Shown: positions 53,190-64,000 of the stretch, piece by piece | How positions within the stretch are numbered: position 1 is the stretch's first letter | Layout: every line of letters starts with the position of its first letter | NCBI GenBank assembly: GCA_016271365.2 | Contig: CM028131.1 | Coordinates: 173,480,501 to 173,544,500, forward strand | Source of the DNA: Neoceratodus forsteri | Lineage: Eukaryota > Chordata > Ceratodontiformes > Ceratodontidae | Direction: 5' to 3' | Length of the DNA: 64,000 nucleotides | The notes under the pieces: model-generated | Database searches by the model: none | Told to the model about the DNA's origin: nothing | What the model saw: only the letters and a program-made list of their open reading frames with translations | Translations under genes and position numbers: made by a program

Positions 53190-56100
53190 AGTACACAGAA
53201 ATCCTAGTGTGTAGCATAGTGCAGCTGTAGCATAGTGTAGTGGCTCCTAAAATACATGTAAACCCAGCATGTAGCATAGTGTAGCTGTAACATAGTGTAG
53301 TGTTGCCTATAATACATGTAAACCCTAGCAAGTAGCACAGAGTAGCTGTAGTGTAATGTAATGTCACCTACAGTATACAGTATGTTAACCCTAGCTTGTA
53401 GCATAGTGTAGTTGTAGCATAGTGTAGCGTCTCCTACAGTACATGTAAACCCTAGTGAGTAGCAGAGTGTAGCTGTAGAGTAATGTAATGTCACCTACAA
53501 TACATGTAAACCCTAGCATGTAGCATATTGTTAGCTGTAGCATAGTGCAGTGTCTCCTATAGTACTTGAAAACCCAGCATGTAGCATAGTGTAGCTGTAA
53601 CACAGTGTAGTGTTGCCTACAGTACATGTAAACCCTAGCATGTAGCATAGAGTAGCTGTAGTGTAATGTAATGTCACGTATACTACATGTAAACCCTAGC
53701 ATGTAGCATATTGTTAGCTGTAGCATAGTGCAGTGTTGCATAAAGTACATGTAAACCCTAGAGAGTAGCATAGTGAGCTGTAGCATAATGTAATGTCTCA
53801 TACAGTACATGTCAACCGTAGTGTGTAGCATACTGTAGCTGTAACATAATGTAGAGTCACGTACACTACATGTAAACCATATTGTGTGGCATAGTGTAGC
53901 TGTTGCATAGTGCAGTGTCTCCTACAGAACATGTAAACCCTAGCATGTGGCATAGTGTAGCTGTAGCAGAGTGTAGTGTCACCAACAGTACATGTAAACC
54001 CTAGCATGAACAGTAGCATAGTGCAGCTGAAGCATACTGTAGTGTTGCCTACAGTACATGTAAACCCTAACGAGTAGCATAGTGAGCTGTAGCATAAAGT
54101 AATATCAGCTACAGTACATCTAAAGCCTAGTGAGTAGCATAGCGAGCTGTAGCATAATGTAATGTCACCTAAAGTACATGTAAACCCTAGCATGCATCAT
54201 GGTGTAGCTGCAGCATAATGTAGTGTCTCCCACAGTACATGTAAACCCTAGCATGTAGCATAGTGTTAGCTGTAGCATAGTGTAGTGTCACCTGCAGTAC
54301 ATGTAAACTCTAATGTAACATAGTGTAGCTGTAGCATAATGTAGTGTTGCCTACTGTACATGTAAACCCTAGTGGGTAGCATAATGTTAGTTGCAGCATA
54401 CTATAGTTTCTCCTACAGTACATGTAAACCCTAGTGCGTAGCATAGTGCAGCTGTAACATAGTGTAGTGTTGCCTAGAGTATATGTAAACCCTACTGTGT
54501 AGCATAGTGTAGCTGCAGCATAGTATAGTATCACCTACAGTAAATGTAAACCCTAGCGTGTAGCATATTGTTAGTTGCAGCATAGTGTAGTGTCTCTTAC
54601 AGTACATGTAAACCCTAGCATGCAGCACAGTGTAGCTGTAGCATAGTGTACTGTCACTGATAATACATATGAACCATAGCATGTAGCATCACTGTAGCTG
54701 TAGCACAGTGCAGTGTCACCTAAAGTACATGTAAAACCTAGCATGTGGCATACTACAGCTGCAGCATTGTGTAGTGTTGCCTACAGTACATGTAAACCCT
54801 ACCATTTAGCAAAGAGAACTGTGGAGTAGTGTAGTGTAGTGTCTCTTACAGTACATGTAAACCCTAGCTTACAGCATAGTGTAGCTGTAGCATAGTATAG
54901 CGTATCCTACAGTACATGTAAACTCCCTAGTGTGTAGCATAGTGAAGCTGTGGCATAGTGTAGTGTTGCCTACAGTACATGTAAACCCTAGTGTGTAACT
55001 TAGTGTAGCTGTAGCATAGTGTAATGCTGCCTACAGTACATGTAAACACTGTAAACACTAGTGTGTAGCACAGTGTAGCTGTAGCTTAGTGAAGTGTTGC
55101 CTACAGTACATGTAAATCCCAGCATATGACATAGTGCAGCTGTAACCTAGTGTAATGCCACCCACAGTATGTGTAAACCCTGGCATGGGGCATAATGTAG
55201 ATGTAGCATAATGTAGCATCACCTACAGTACATCTAAACCAAAGCATGTAGCAGAGTGTAGCTGTAACATAGTGTAGTGTCATGTACAGTACATGTAAAC
55301 CCTAGCATGTGACATACAGTAGCTGTAGCATAGTGTAGTGTTGCCTACAGTAAATGTAAACCCTAACATGTAGCATATTGTTAGTTGCAGCATAGTGTAG
55401 TGTCTTCTACAGTACATGTAAACCCTAGTGTGTAGCACAGCATAGCTGTAGCATAGTGTAGTGTCACCTACAGTACATGTACACCCTAGCAGCATAGTGT
55501 AGTGTCACCTACAGTACATGTAAACCCTAGCATGTGGCATACTGCAGCTGTAGCACAGTGTAATGTCTCCTACGGTACTTGTAAAAACCTTGCATGTGGC
55601 ATAGTGCAGCTATAACCAATTGTAATGCCACCTACAGTACATGTAAACCATAGCGTGTGGCACAGTGTAGCTGTAGCATAGTGTGGTGTTACCTACAGTA
55701 CATGTAAACTCTAGCATATAGCATAGTGTAGCTGTAGCATAGTGTAGTTTTGCCTACAGCACATGTAAACCCTAGCATGCAGCAAAGTGTAGCTGTAGCG
55801 TAATGTAATGTCACCTACAGTATATATTAACCCTAGCATGTAGCATAGTGTACCTGAAGCATAGTGTAGTATCCCCTACAGTATATGTAAACCCTAGCAT
55901 GTAGCATATTGTTAGTTGCAGCATAGTGTAGTGTCTCCTACAGAACATGTAAACCCTAGCATGCAGCATAGTGCAGCTGTAGCATAATGTAGTGTCACCA
56001 ACAGTACATGTAAACCCTAGAAAGTAGCATACTGCAGCTGTAGCACAGTGTAGTGTCTCCTACTTTACATATAAACCATTGCATTTGGCATAGTGCAGTT

Positions 56101-56305
56101 GTAACCTAGTATAATGCCACCTACAGTACATGTAAACCATAGCATGTGGCACAGTGTAGCTGTAGCATAGTGTAGTGTTGCCTACTGTACATGTAAACCC
56201 TAGCTTGCAGCATTCTGGTAGTTGCAGTATAGTGTAGTGTCTCCTACAGTATGTGTAAACCCTAGAGTGCAGCATAGTGTAGTGCCATCTACAGTACATG
56301 TAAAG
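53190..56305 (+). repeat. 61-bp satellite array, block 1
   Basis: Tandem units of about 61 bp begin CCTACAGTACATGTAAACCC and continue TAGCATGTAGCATAGTGTAG, CTGTAGCATAGTGTAGTGTC(A) or ...TTG. The 61-bp period was counted directly in clean units near 63661-63783. Each unit contains a near-duplicated 16-bp submotif, GTAGCATAGTGTAGCT / GTAGCATAGTGTAGTG. About 50 diverged units lie in this block. Minus-strand frames such as YTMLQLHYAT are translations of the repeat. Confidence 0.95.
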
Positions 56306-56460
56306 CACTGAAAAGGAGCATGGAAAACCCAGCCCCCCCCCCACAAAACACAGTAGTTCGAGAGGTAAACACCAAGGTAGAGAAGTTAATGGGGAGCAGG
56401 ACAGAGGTAAATGCAGAAAAAGGCAGTAAGGATAGGGATGGGGCTAAAAGGGGTAAGGCC

Positions 56461-57311
56461 ATCAACAAATGGAGGGTGATGAGTACCAATGCCCATAGTC
56501 TGTGTAACAAGCTCCCTAAACTAGTAGCCTTGACAGAAGAGGGACATCTGGATGTTGTGGCAATCACAGAAACATGGTACACTGAGAACCATGACTGGAA
56601 TGTCAATGTACCAGGATACACAATGTACAGGAGGGACAGGGAGGGTAAAAGAGGATGAGGAGTAGCTCTCTATGTAAGGAAAGGGATCAAAGCAATGGAA
56701 CTAAAGGATAAACAGGGAGTAGAGGAGGCACTGTGGGTTACCCTGGAAACAGGATATGGCACCACAATTCGTACAGGTGTGGTATACAGACCCCTATCTC
56801 AGGGGGAGGCAATGGACAAGGAAATTATAGAAGGCATCCTTAGAATGGCAGAAAAAGGGTAGTTATTGTAGATAGGGGACCTGAACATGCCAAACATTAG
56901 CTGGAGCACCCTGGCTGCAGCCACATCAAAAAGCAAGTTTATTCTTGATGCCCTGCAGGGGGCATGTCTCAGACAGCTAGTGGTGGAACCCACTAGAGAG
57001 GGAGCACTCTTAGACTTGGTACTGTCAAATGGGGATGGAGAAAGGATCTCAGATCTAGAAGTGTGTAGCCATCTAGGAACAAGTGACCACAGAACAGTGT
57101 GGTTCACAATAAACACAGCCATAGAGTCGAGCCATACAAAAGCAAGAGTGTTGGACCTTAGGAGGGCTGACTTTGGGAAAATGGGAGAGTGCCTCAGAAA
57201 AGCGCTAGCAAACTGGCAAGAAGGAGGGGTGGAGGAACAATGGGGAAAAATCAAAACAACCATCACAGAGGCAACAAGCCTTTGCGTGAAGCAAATCAAC
57301 AAAGCAAAATG
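56461..57311 (+). pseudogene. CR1 endonuclease in the satellite-embedded element
   Basis: A frame from 56320 reads TNAHSLCNKLPKLVALTEEG and LDVVAITETWYTENHDWN before a stop after KRG (about 56658). The second half, 56887-57311, has MPNISWSTLAAATS, the LLDLVLSNGDG block and the intact SDHRTVWF catalytic block. The region around the GDLN block is broken by a TAG near 56862. Confidence 0.85.
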
Positions 57312-57699
57312 AAGGAAAAAAATGTTATGGTTCTCAAAAGAGGTGGTGGGGAAGGTTAAGGAGAAAAAGGTAGCATTCAGGAAGTATAAGGAACACAGAA
57401 GGAGCAGGACAGAGAACTGTACCAGTTAAAGCAGAAGGAAGTGGGGAAGGCAGTCAGAATAGCAAAAGCCCAAACTGAGGAAAAGATAGCCAACTCAGTT
57501 GAGAAGGGGGATAAAACCTTTTATAGGTACATTACGGAGCAAAGAAAGATGAAAGAAGGGATAGTGAGGCTTATTAAAGGGACAGGAGGGTGGGCAGAGG
57601 ATGACAATGAAAAAGCAGGGATACTGAATGAATACTTCTACTCAGTATTCACAAAAGAAGAGGAGGGGGAGGTACCTAAATCAAAGAATAGAAGCACTC

Positions 57700-59067
57700 T
57701 GGACAGGGAGGTCAATACCAGTCCATTCACAGAAGAAAGGGTCCTGAAAGAATTCTTAAAACTGAAGGTGGACAAAGCAATGGGGCCTGACTGGATTCAC
57801 CCAAGAATTCTAAAAGAACTAAGGGTAGAATTACTGACACCACTATAATCCCTTTTTAACAAATCATGGGAGGATGGTGTAGTACCAGAGGAATGGAGGA
57901 GGGCAGACGTGATTCTTCTTCACAAAAGTGGGAGCAAGACAGAGGCAGGAAACTACAGACCTGTTAGTTTGACCTCAGTGGTAGGGAAAATGCTGGAATC
58001 ACTTCTAAAGGAAAGAATTGTTGAGTTCCTAGAGGCCAGTGGGGCACAGTACCCAAGGCAGCATGGATTCATAGTGGCAAGGTCATGTCAGACGAATCTA
58101 ATAGATTTCTTTGACTGGGTGACCAATGTGGCAGACCAGGGAGGGGCAGTGGACATGGCCTACCTAGACTTTTGCAAGGCATTTGACACAGTCCCACACA
58201 AAAGATTAATATACAAGTTTGCCAGCCTGGAAGTGGGTCCCAAGGTGGTAGCCTGGGTTAAAGATTGGCTGGACAGCAGGATACAGAGGGTAATAGTAAA
58301 CAGAGTTTACTCTGAAGAAAGGGGGTTACTAGTGGGGTACCACAGGGTTCAGTACTGGGACCGGTCCTTTTTTAATGTCTTTATAAGTGACATTGCAGAG
58401 GGACTGGAGGGAAAAGTATTTCTCTGCAGATGACACAAAGATCTGCAACAGGGTTGATACAGAAGGTGGGGTGGAGAGGATACAAAGGGACTTGGCAAAG
58501 TTGGAGGAATGCTCAAATATATGGCAGCTTAGATTCAATGCAAAGAAGTGCAAAGTAATGCACCTGGGAAACAAAATTCCAGGGGAAGAGTACACAATGG
58601 GGGGTGAGATAATAACAACTACAGAAATGGAAAGAGACCTGTGGGTAGTCATATCAGATGACCTTAAGGTGGGCAAGCAATGTCAGAAGGCAGTTAGAAG
58701 AGCTGGCAGGATACTGGAATGCATAGGGAGAGGCATCACCAGTAGAAATCAGGAAGTTGTTATCCCTTTGTACAGACAGTTGGTGGGACCCCATCTGGAG
58801 TTCTGCATCCAGTTCTGGAGACCCTATCTCCACAAAGACATAGACAGGATGGAGGCTGTCCAGAGGAGGGCAACTAAAATGGTGCAGGGTCTGCACCAGA
58901 AGACATATGAAGAGAGTTTAAAGAAGTTTAATATGTATACACTCGAGGAGAGGAGGGAGAGGGGGAACATGATAGAAACTTTCAAGTATATCAAGGGAAT
59001 CAAAGAGTCCAAGATGGTAGCATCTTTCAGAAAAAGAGATGTGCAAGAACAAGGAGGCACAATTTGA
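57700..59067 (+). pseudogene. CR1 reverse transcriptase and C-terminus in the satellite-embedded element
   Basis: Blocks: MGPDWIHPRILKELRVELL (stop after TPL), HKSGSKTEAGNYRPVSLTSV, QHGFIVARSCQTNLIDFFDW, LDFCKAFDTVPHKRL, then frameshifted remnants of SGVPQGSVLGPV at about 58330-58370. FNVFISDIAEGLEGKV follows, then SADDTKICNRVD in another frame (58430-58455). The C-terminal frame to 59067 has ERDLWVVISDDLK, LYRQLVGPHLEFCIQFW and MVQGLHQKTYEE. Confidence 0.85.
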
Positions 59068-59344
59068 AGATAGAGGGGGGACAGCTCAAAGGTAATGTCA
59101 GGAAATATTTTTTCACTGAGAGGGTTGTGGATACATGGAACAGCCTTCCTGATGAGGTAGTGGACTCAAAAAAGTGGAGGAATTCAAGAATGCATGGGAC
59201 AGACATAAGGCAATTCTAGTGGGGGGTAGGAGGAAGTAGGCTGTTGATTTAACTAGGATCTGCAGCCTATGCATTAGGTAGGAAAATGGGCAGACTAGGT
59301 GGGCCAAGCGGTCCTTATCTGCTGTCAAATTATATGTTTTTATG

Positions 59345-60170
59345 TTAAACCCTAGCATGTAGCATATTGTTAGCTGTTGCATAGTATAGTGTCACCTACA
59401 CTACATGTGAACTATAGCGAGTAGTATAGTAAACTGTAGCATAATGTAATGCCACATTCAGTACATGTAAAGCCTAGCATATAGCATAGTGTAGAGTCAC
59501 CTACAGGTCATATAAACCCTTCTATGTAGCATAGTGTAGCTGTAGCATAGTGTAGTGTCGCCTACAGTACATGTAAACCCTAGCATGTAGCATGATGTAG
59601 CTGTATCGTAATGTAATGTCACCTACAGTTCATGTAAACCCTAGCATGTGGCATAGTGTAGCTGTAGCATAGTGTAGTGTTGCCTACCGTTCATGTAAAC
59701 CCTAGCGTGTAGCATAGTGTTAGTTGCAGCACAGTGTAGTGTCTCCTACTGTACATGTAAACCCCAGTGTGTAGCATAGTGTAGCTGTAGCATAGTGTAG
59801 TGCCACCTATGGTACATGTAAACCCTAGCATGTAGCATAATGCAGCTGTAGCATAGAGTTGCGTCACCTACAGTACATGTAAACCCTAGCATGTGGCATA
59901 GTTTAGCTGTATAATAGTTTAGTGTCACCTACAGTATATGTAAACCCTAGTGTGTTGCATAGTTTGGCTGTAGCATCATATAGTGTCCCCTACAGTACAT
60001 GTTAACACTAGTGTGTAGCATAGTGTAGCTGTAGTGTAGTGAAGTGTCCCCTGCAGTACATGTAATCCCCAGTATGTGGCATAGTGCAGCTGTAACCTAG
60101 TGTAAAGTCACATACAATACATGTAAACAGTAGCATGTGGCATAGTGTAGCTGTAGCATAGTGTAGTGTA
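59345..60170 (+). repeat. 61-bp satellite array, block 2
   Basis: The same units as block 1 resume directly at the CR1 3' end, about 13 copies. Unit-to-unit differences are similar to those in block 1. Confidence 0.93.
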
Positions 60171-60506
60171 GTGCGGTATGCATCCCCTGAGGTGAAACCC
60201 CTACAGCGACATATGTCGCTACTGACAACAGCGACATGTCACTGTAGGAGTTGTGCCCAGGACTGGCATCACACTTCCCCCCATCCTGCACTCCCTCCCC
60301 GAACCAATCCCGATCTGGAGTCTGTATCCTTAGGTACGGAGGGTGCGGGGAAGAGCCCTGCCACCGTGGGGAGTTCAGGAGGAGAAACAGACCCTGCTGT
60401 CTGCAGCTTCCTGCCAACTGCAAATTGCAGTCGAGCAGGAGCCTGGTGCTGTGATGCCAGTTGGCGAGTTGGTTGTCATCTCGGCATCGTGGGGCAAATA
60501 ATAGTG
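60171..60506. other. Non-satellite island within the array
   Basis: About 335 bp unrelated to the satellite and clearly richer in GC. It starts with a near-palindrome, CTACAGCGACATATGTCGCT and ACAGCGACATGTCACTGTAG, and continues with GGACTGGCATCACACTTCCC. The frames at 60171-60605 run across its edges and have no domain. It is probably an insertion of unknown family. Confidence 0.65.
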
Positions 60507-60707
60507 CCACCTACAGTACGTAAGCCCGTAGCATGTAGCATAGTGCGGCTGTGGCAGAGTGTGGCGTCACCTACAGTACATCACAAACTCCAGCATGTAA
60601 CATAGTGTAGCTGCAGCATAGTGTAATGTAATCTACAGTACATGTTAACCCTAGTGTGTGGCATAGTGCAGCTGTAACCTAGTGTAATGCTACCTGCTGT
60701 ATGTGTA
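60507..60707 (+). repeat. 61-bp satellite array, block 3
   Basis: About three diverged units between the island and the second CR1. Confidence 0.88.
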
Positions 60708-62764
60708 GGTGCAAAATTCAAACGGGTATGGATACACAACAAAGGTGGGAACTGATAAAACAGGAAATAGTGGAGGTAACAGAAACTTGCTGTAGGGTCC
60801 AGACTAAGAAGGCTAGGGGAAAGAAACCAATCTGTATAAGCAAAGAGATGTTAGACAGGGTGAGGAGGAAAAGAGCAGCTTACAGGAGATACAGAAAATT
60901 GGGGAGGGACGAGGATATGAAGGAATATCTGCAAAAAGCAAAGGAAGTGACCAGGGGATAAGGGCATCCAAGGCGGTGAGAGAACTCAGGCTGGTGCAGG
61001 GCATAAAAAAAGGGGAAAAAGACTTGGAGGGGAGATGAGTGGAAGAGGGGGGTGAAAAGGCAGAAGTGCTCAATGACTACTTTTGTTCAGTCTTTATGAA
61101 AGAAAGGGAGGGGGTGCTACCGATAGTAGGATAGAAACAGATGGGGGGGGGTTGACAGACAGAGAAATTACAATGGGTAGGGCGCTGGAGGGGTTAAGGG
61201 CATTGAGGGAGGACAAGGCACCAGGACCGAATGGAGTACATCCAAGATTGCTGAAGGAGCTGGCAGAGGTCCTTGTAGGACTCTTGGCAGAATTATTGAA
61301 TTCATCTCTAGACACAGGATGCGTACTCCATGGCTGGAGACTGGCTCACTTTTTTCCCCTTTACAAGAGTGGACCCAAGGATAAACCAGGGAACTATAGG
61401 CCAGTAAGTGTAATGTCCATAGTGGGGAAGCTAATGGAGACCATCCTAAAGGAGAGGCTAGTGGCACTACTGGAGGTGAATTGGGTGCAGGACAGGAGAT
61501 AGCATGGCTTCATCAAGAGCAGGTCATGCCAGACCAGCCTGGTGGAATACTATGACTGGGTGATTAGGCAAATTGACGGAGGCCATGAGATGGGTGTCCT
61601 GTACCTAGACTTCAGTAAGGCCTTCAATTCAGTACCACATGAGAGACTTGGAAGCAAGCTACGGGGAACAGGGGCAGGAGCAAAACTGGTGGGGTGGGTG
61701 GAGAACTGGCTAAAAGATAGGCAACAGAGGGTGGTGGTAGGAGAGCAATACTTATCTCCTAAGCCTGTGACAAGCGGTGTTCCACAGGGGTCAGTGTTGG
61801 GCCCAGTGCTGTTTGGCATATTTATTGCAGACATCTCGGAGGGCATCAGCAGCAAAATCAGCCAATTTGCAAATGACACCAAGATGGGAGTGGTGGTGGA
61901 TGACCAGGTTGGGTGGTGGGGGTTACAGGAGGAACTGGCAAGGCTAGAGGCATGGTCTGACAGATGGCAACTGGGGTTCAATACAAAAAATGCAAGGTAC
62001 TGCACTTCAAAACAAAAAATCTAAGGAAAAGCTATTATCTGGGGGGAGCGGTGTGGCTGGAGGTAACAGAAGAGGAGAAGGATCTGGGGGTACTCATCAT
62101 GGAAAGAATGAACAATTCTGCACAATGCATAAAGGCAGCAGCAATGGCAAACAAAATGCTGTGGTGCACTGCAAGGGGCATTACCTCGAGATGAAGGGAG
62201 GTTATTCTACCATTATACAGATCGTTGGTTAGACCCCACCTGGAATATTGTGTGCAGCACTGGCGCCCATACCTACAAAAGGACATTAGGCTGTTGGAGG
62301 GGGTGCAACATATGGAAAGAAAGATGATTCAGGGCCTGGGGGAACTGCCACATGAGGTCAGACTAAAAGAGTTAAACATGTACACATTGGAGGAGGGGAG
62401 GGACAGGGGGACATGATTGAGATCTTCAAATACATGAAGAGGATAATCAAAACAGGCACAGAGGATCTATTCAGGAGGAGGGTGGGGAGAGACACTAGGG
62501 GCCATGACATGAGATTGGAGGGGGGTAGATTCAGCAGGGAGGTGGTGGCAAAGTGGAACGCACTACCAGCTGAGGTGGTGGCATGTAACACAGTGGAATG
62601 CTTCAAGAAGGGGTGAGACAGAGCAAAGGGGAGAGTAAAGGGAGGGGAGGGAAGGGAAGGGGGTGGGGCAGCTGCTGAATAGAGAGCTACTGTAGCTGCA
62701 ATCTCGAGCAGCCTAGATAGACCAGAATGGCCTTTTTCTGCTGGCAACTTTCGTATGTTCGTAT
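60708..62764 (+). mobile_element. Second CR1-type LINE in the satellite, 5'-truncated
   Basis: It begins in the endonuclease-RT linker (60701-60961: CRVQTKKARGKKPICISKEM, RRKRAAYRRYRKL). RT (61083-61502 and 61542-62020) and a C-terminal domain (61964-62616) follow. It ends with TTTCGTATGTTCGTATG directly joined to satellite TAAACCCTAGC. Sequence details (VEYYDWVIRQID, LNMYTLEEGRDRGT) set it apart from the other CR1 copies, so it is a separate subfamily. The catalytic block is FANDTK. Confidence 0.9.
61083..62020 (+). pseudogene. CR1 subfamily-2 reverse transcriptase, catalytic Asp changed
   Basis: The blocks are well kept: APGPNGVHPRLLKELAEVL, NYRPVSVMSIVGKLMETILK, a stop (TAG at about 61500), HGFIKSRSCQTSLVEYYDWV, LDFSKAFNSVPHERL, TSGVPQGSVLGPVLFGIFIA and QFANDTKMGVV. 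The usual FADD has become FAND, losing the first catalytic aspartate. KAFN also replaces KAFD. Few frameshifts occur compared with the other LINEs, suggesting a younger copy. Confidence 0.85.
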
Positions 62765-64000
62765 GTAAACCCTAGCATGAGGCATAGTGTAGTGTCTCCT
62801 ACAGTACATGTAAACCCTTGAGTGTAGCATAGTGCAGCTGTAGCATAGTGTAGTGTCACCTACAGTACATGCAAACCCTAGCATATAGCATAGTTTAGCT
62901 CTTGCATAGTGTAGTTTCCTACAGTACATGTAAACTCTAGCATGTAGCATAATGTAGTTGTAGCATAGTGTAGTGTCTTTTTCAGTCCATGTAAACCCTT
63001 GTGTGTGTAGCATAATGTAGTTGTATCATAGTGTAGTGTCACCTATAGTACATGTAAACCCTAGCGTATAGCATAGTTTAGCTGTAGCATAGTGTAGTGT
63101 AATGTCTCCAACTGTACATGTAAACCCTAGCATGTGGCATAGTGTAGTTGTTGCATAATGTAGTGTTGCCTACAGTATATGTAAACCATAACATGTACAG
63201 TAGCATAGTGTAGTGTCTCCTACAGTACATGTAAACCCTAGCGTGTAGCATAGTTTAGCTGTAGCATAGTGTAGTGTAGTGTCTCCAACTGTATATGTAA
63301 ACCCTAGCATGTGGCATAGTGTAGCTGTTGCATAGTGTAGTGTCTCCTACAGTATATGTAAACCCTAGCATGTAGCATATTGTAGTTGTAGCATAGTGTA
63401 GTGTCTCCTTCAGTTCCTGTAAACCCTAGCGTGTGGCATAGTGTAGCTGCAATGTAGTGTAGTGTCACCTACAGTATATGTAAACTCTAGCGTGTAGCAT
63501 AGTTTAGCTGTAGCCTAGTTTAATGTCACCTACAGTACATCTAAACCCTAGCATGTGGCATAGTGTAGCTGTAGCGTAGTGTAGTGTAGTGTAATGTTGC
63601 CTACAGTCTATGTAAACCCCAGCATGTGGCATAGTGTAGCTGTATTATAGAGTAGTGTCTCCTATAGTACATGTAAACCCTAGCATGTAGCATAGTGCAG
63701 CTGTAGCATAGTGTAGTGTTGCCTACAGTACATGTAAACCCTAGTTTGTAGCATAGTGCAGTTGTAGCATAGTGTAGTGTTGCTTACAGTACATGTAAAC
63801 CCTAGCGTGTTGTATAGTGTAGCTGTAGCATAGTGTAGTGTCACCTACAGCACATGTAAACCTTAGGGTATAGAATAGTGTTAGCTGTAGCATAGTGTAG
63901 TGTCACCTACAGTACATGTAGATCCTAGCATGTAGCATAATGTTAGCTGCAACATAATGTAGTGTTGTCTACAGTACATGTAAAGCCTAGTTTGTAGCAT
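62765..64000 (+). repeat. 61-bp satellite array, block 4, continuing past the window
   Basis: About 20 units run to the window end. Several are regular, with CCTACAGTACATGTAAACCC spaced at exactly 61 bp (63661-63783). Some units carry extra GTGTAGTGTAGTG slippage (63268-63280 and 63570-63595). Confidence 0.95.

Larger units (their letters stand above)
56306..59344 (+). mobile_element. CR1 LINE inserted in the satellite
   Basis: Endonuclease (56461-57311: NAHSLCNKLPKLVAL, VVAITETWY, SWSTLAAATSK, LLDLVLSNGDGE, SHLGTSDHRTVWF), linker (57320-57700), RT (57700-58440) and C-terminus (58440-59067) are in order. The 3' UTR has GGGCAGACTAGGTGGGCCAA and a terminal ATATGTTTTTATG, after which satellite sequence resumes with TTAAACCCTAGCATGTAGC. 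It is close to the antisense CR1 at 33-35 kb. Stops occur at about 56658 and 56860, and frameshifts in RT. No ORF1 esterase is present. Confidence 0.92.

Noticed and set aside
53182..56344. Many minus-strand frames with repeated YTMLQLHYAT-, CTVGDTTLCYS- and RVYMYCRRH-like peptides
   Set aside because: They are translations of the 61-bp satellite in different phases and do not form a protein family.
53190..64000. TAAACCCTA motif resembling a plant-type telomere repeat
   Set aside because: It occurs once per 61-bp unit, not as a head-to-tail heptamer run, and everything else indicates vertebrate DNA.
53190..64000. Regular repeats with spacing suggestive of a CRISPR array
   Set aside because: There are no unique spacers, the whole unit is repeated, and the window is eukaryotic.

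Overview
The window reads as intergenic, repeat-saturated DNA from a vertebrate with a large genome. No host protein gene, rRNA gene, CRISPR array or convincing functional tRNA gene could be supported. Nearly everything that can be read is a degraded mobile element: CR1/L3-type, L2-type and Tx1/L1-type non-LTR retrotransposons, a Penelope-like element with a GIY-YIG endonuclease, tRNA-headed SINEs, non-autonomous DNA transposons and fold-back elements, plus a 61-bp satellite. Abundant CR1, L2, Tx1-like and Penelope elements, with a MIR-like SINE that still has an A-tail, argue against placental mammals and birds. They fit an amphibian (a caecilian is possible), a non-avian reptile or a lobe-finned fish. 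That placement is inference.

Layout. 0-2.1 kb: 5' half of an L2-like LINE on the minus strand. 2.2-3.7 kb: tandem units of about 540 bp with LTR-like signals. 4.1-7.7 kb: a CR1 with ORF1 esterase, endonuclease and reverse transcriptase (RT) remnants. 7.8-17.2 kb: mostly unclassified DNA with fold-back elements, minisatellite-like duplications and a Penelope remnant. 17.2-23.6 kb: a CR1/L3-like LINE cut by a terminal-inverted-repeat element, two SINEs and an L2 fragment. 23.6-25.4 kb: an inverted L2 RT with two more SINEs inside it. 25.4-27.4 kb: another esterase-bearing LINE. 27.4-43.5 kb: at least two Tx1/L1-like LINEs broken up by an inverted L2, several CR1 pieces, a MIR-like SINE, a hAT-like element and a fifth long SINE. 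44.0-50.9 kb: a Penelope-like element with long direct terminal repeats, one of them split by a fold-back element. 51.2-51.7 kb: a tandem duplication carrying a tRNA-like sequence. 53.2-64.0 kb: the 61-bp satellite array, running off the window and interrupted by two CR1 insertions and one short unrelated island.

Nothing here works as an operon or pathway. The value of the region is as a record of insertions. Matching direct repeats bracket five SINEs, one hAT-like element, one fold-back element and the Penelope element, so an order of insertion can be read. The strongest candidates for something undescribed are the five-copy SINE family of about 380-590 bp, the composite terminal-inverted-repeat element at 17.69-19.11 kb, and the fold-back element at 49.33-50.19 kb. 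All autonomous coding regions are broken by frameshifts or stops, so they are annotated as pseudogenes or mobile elements.
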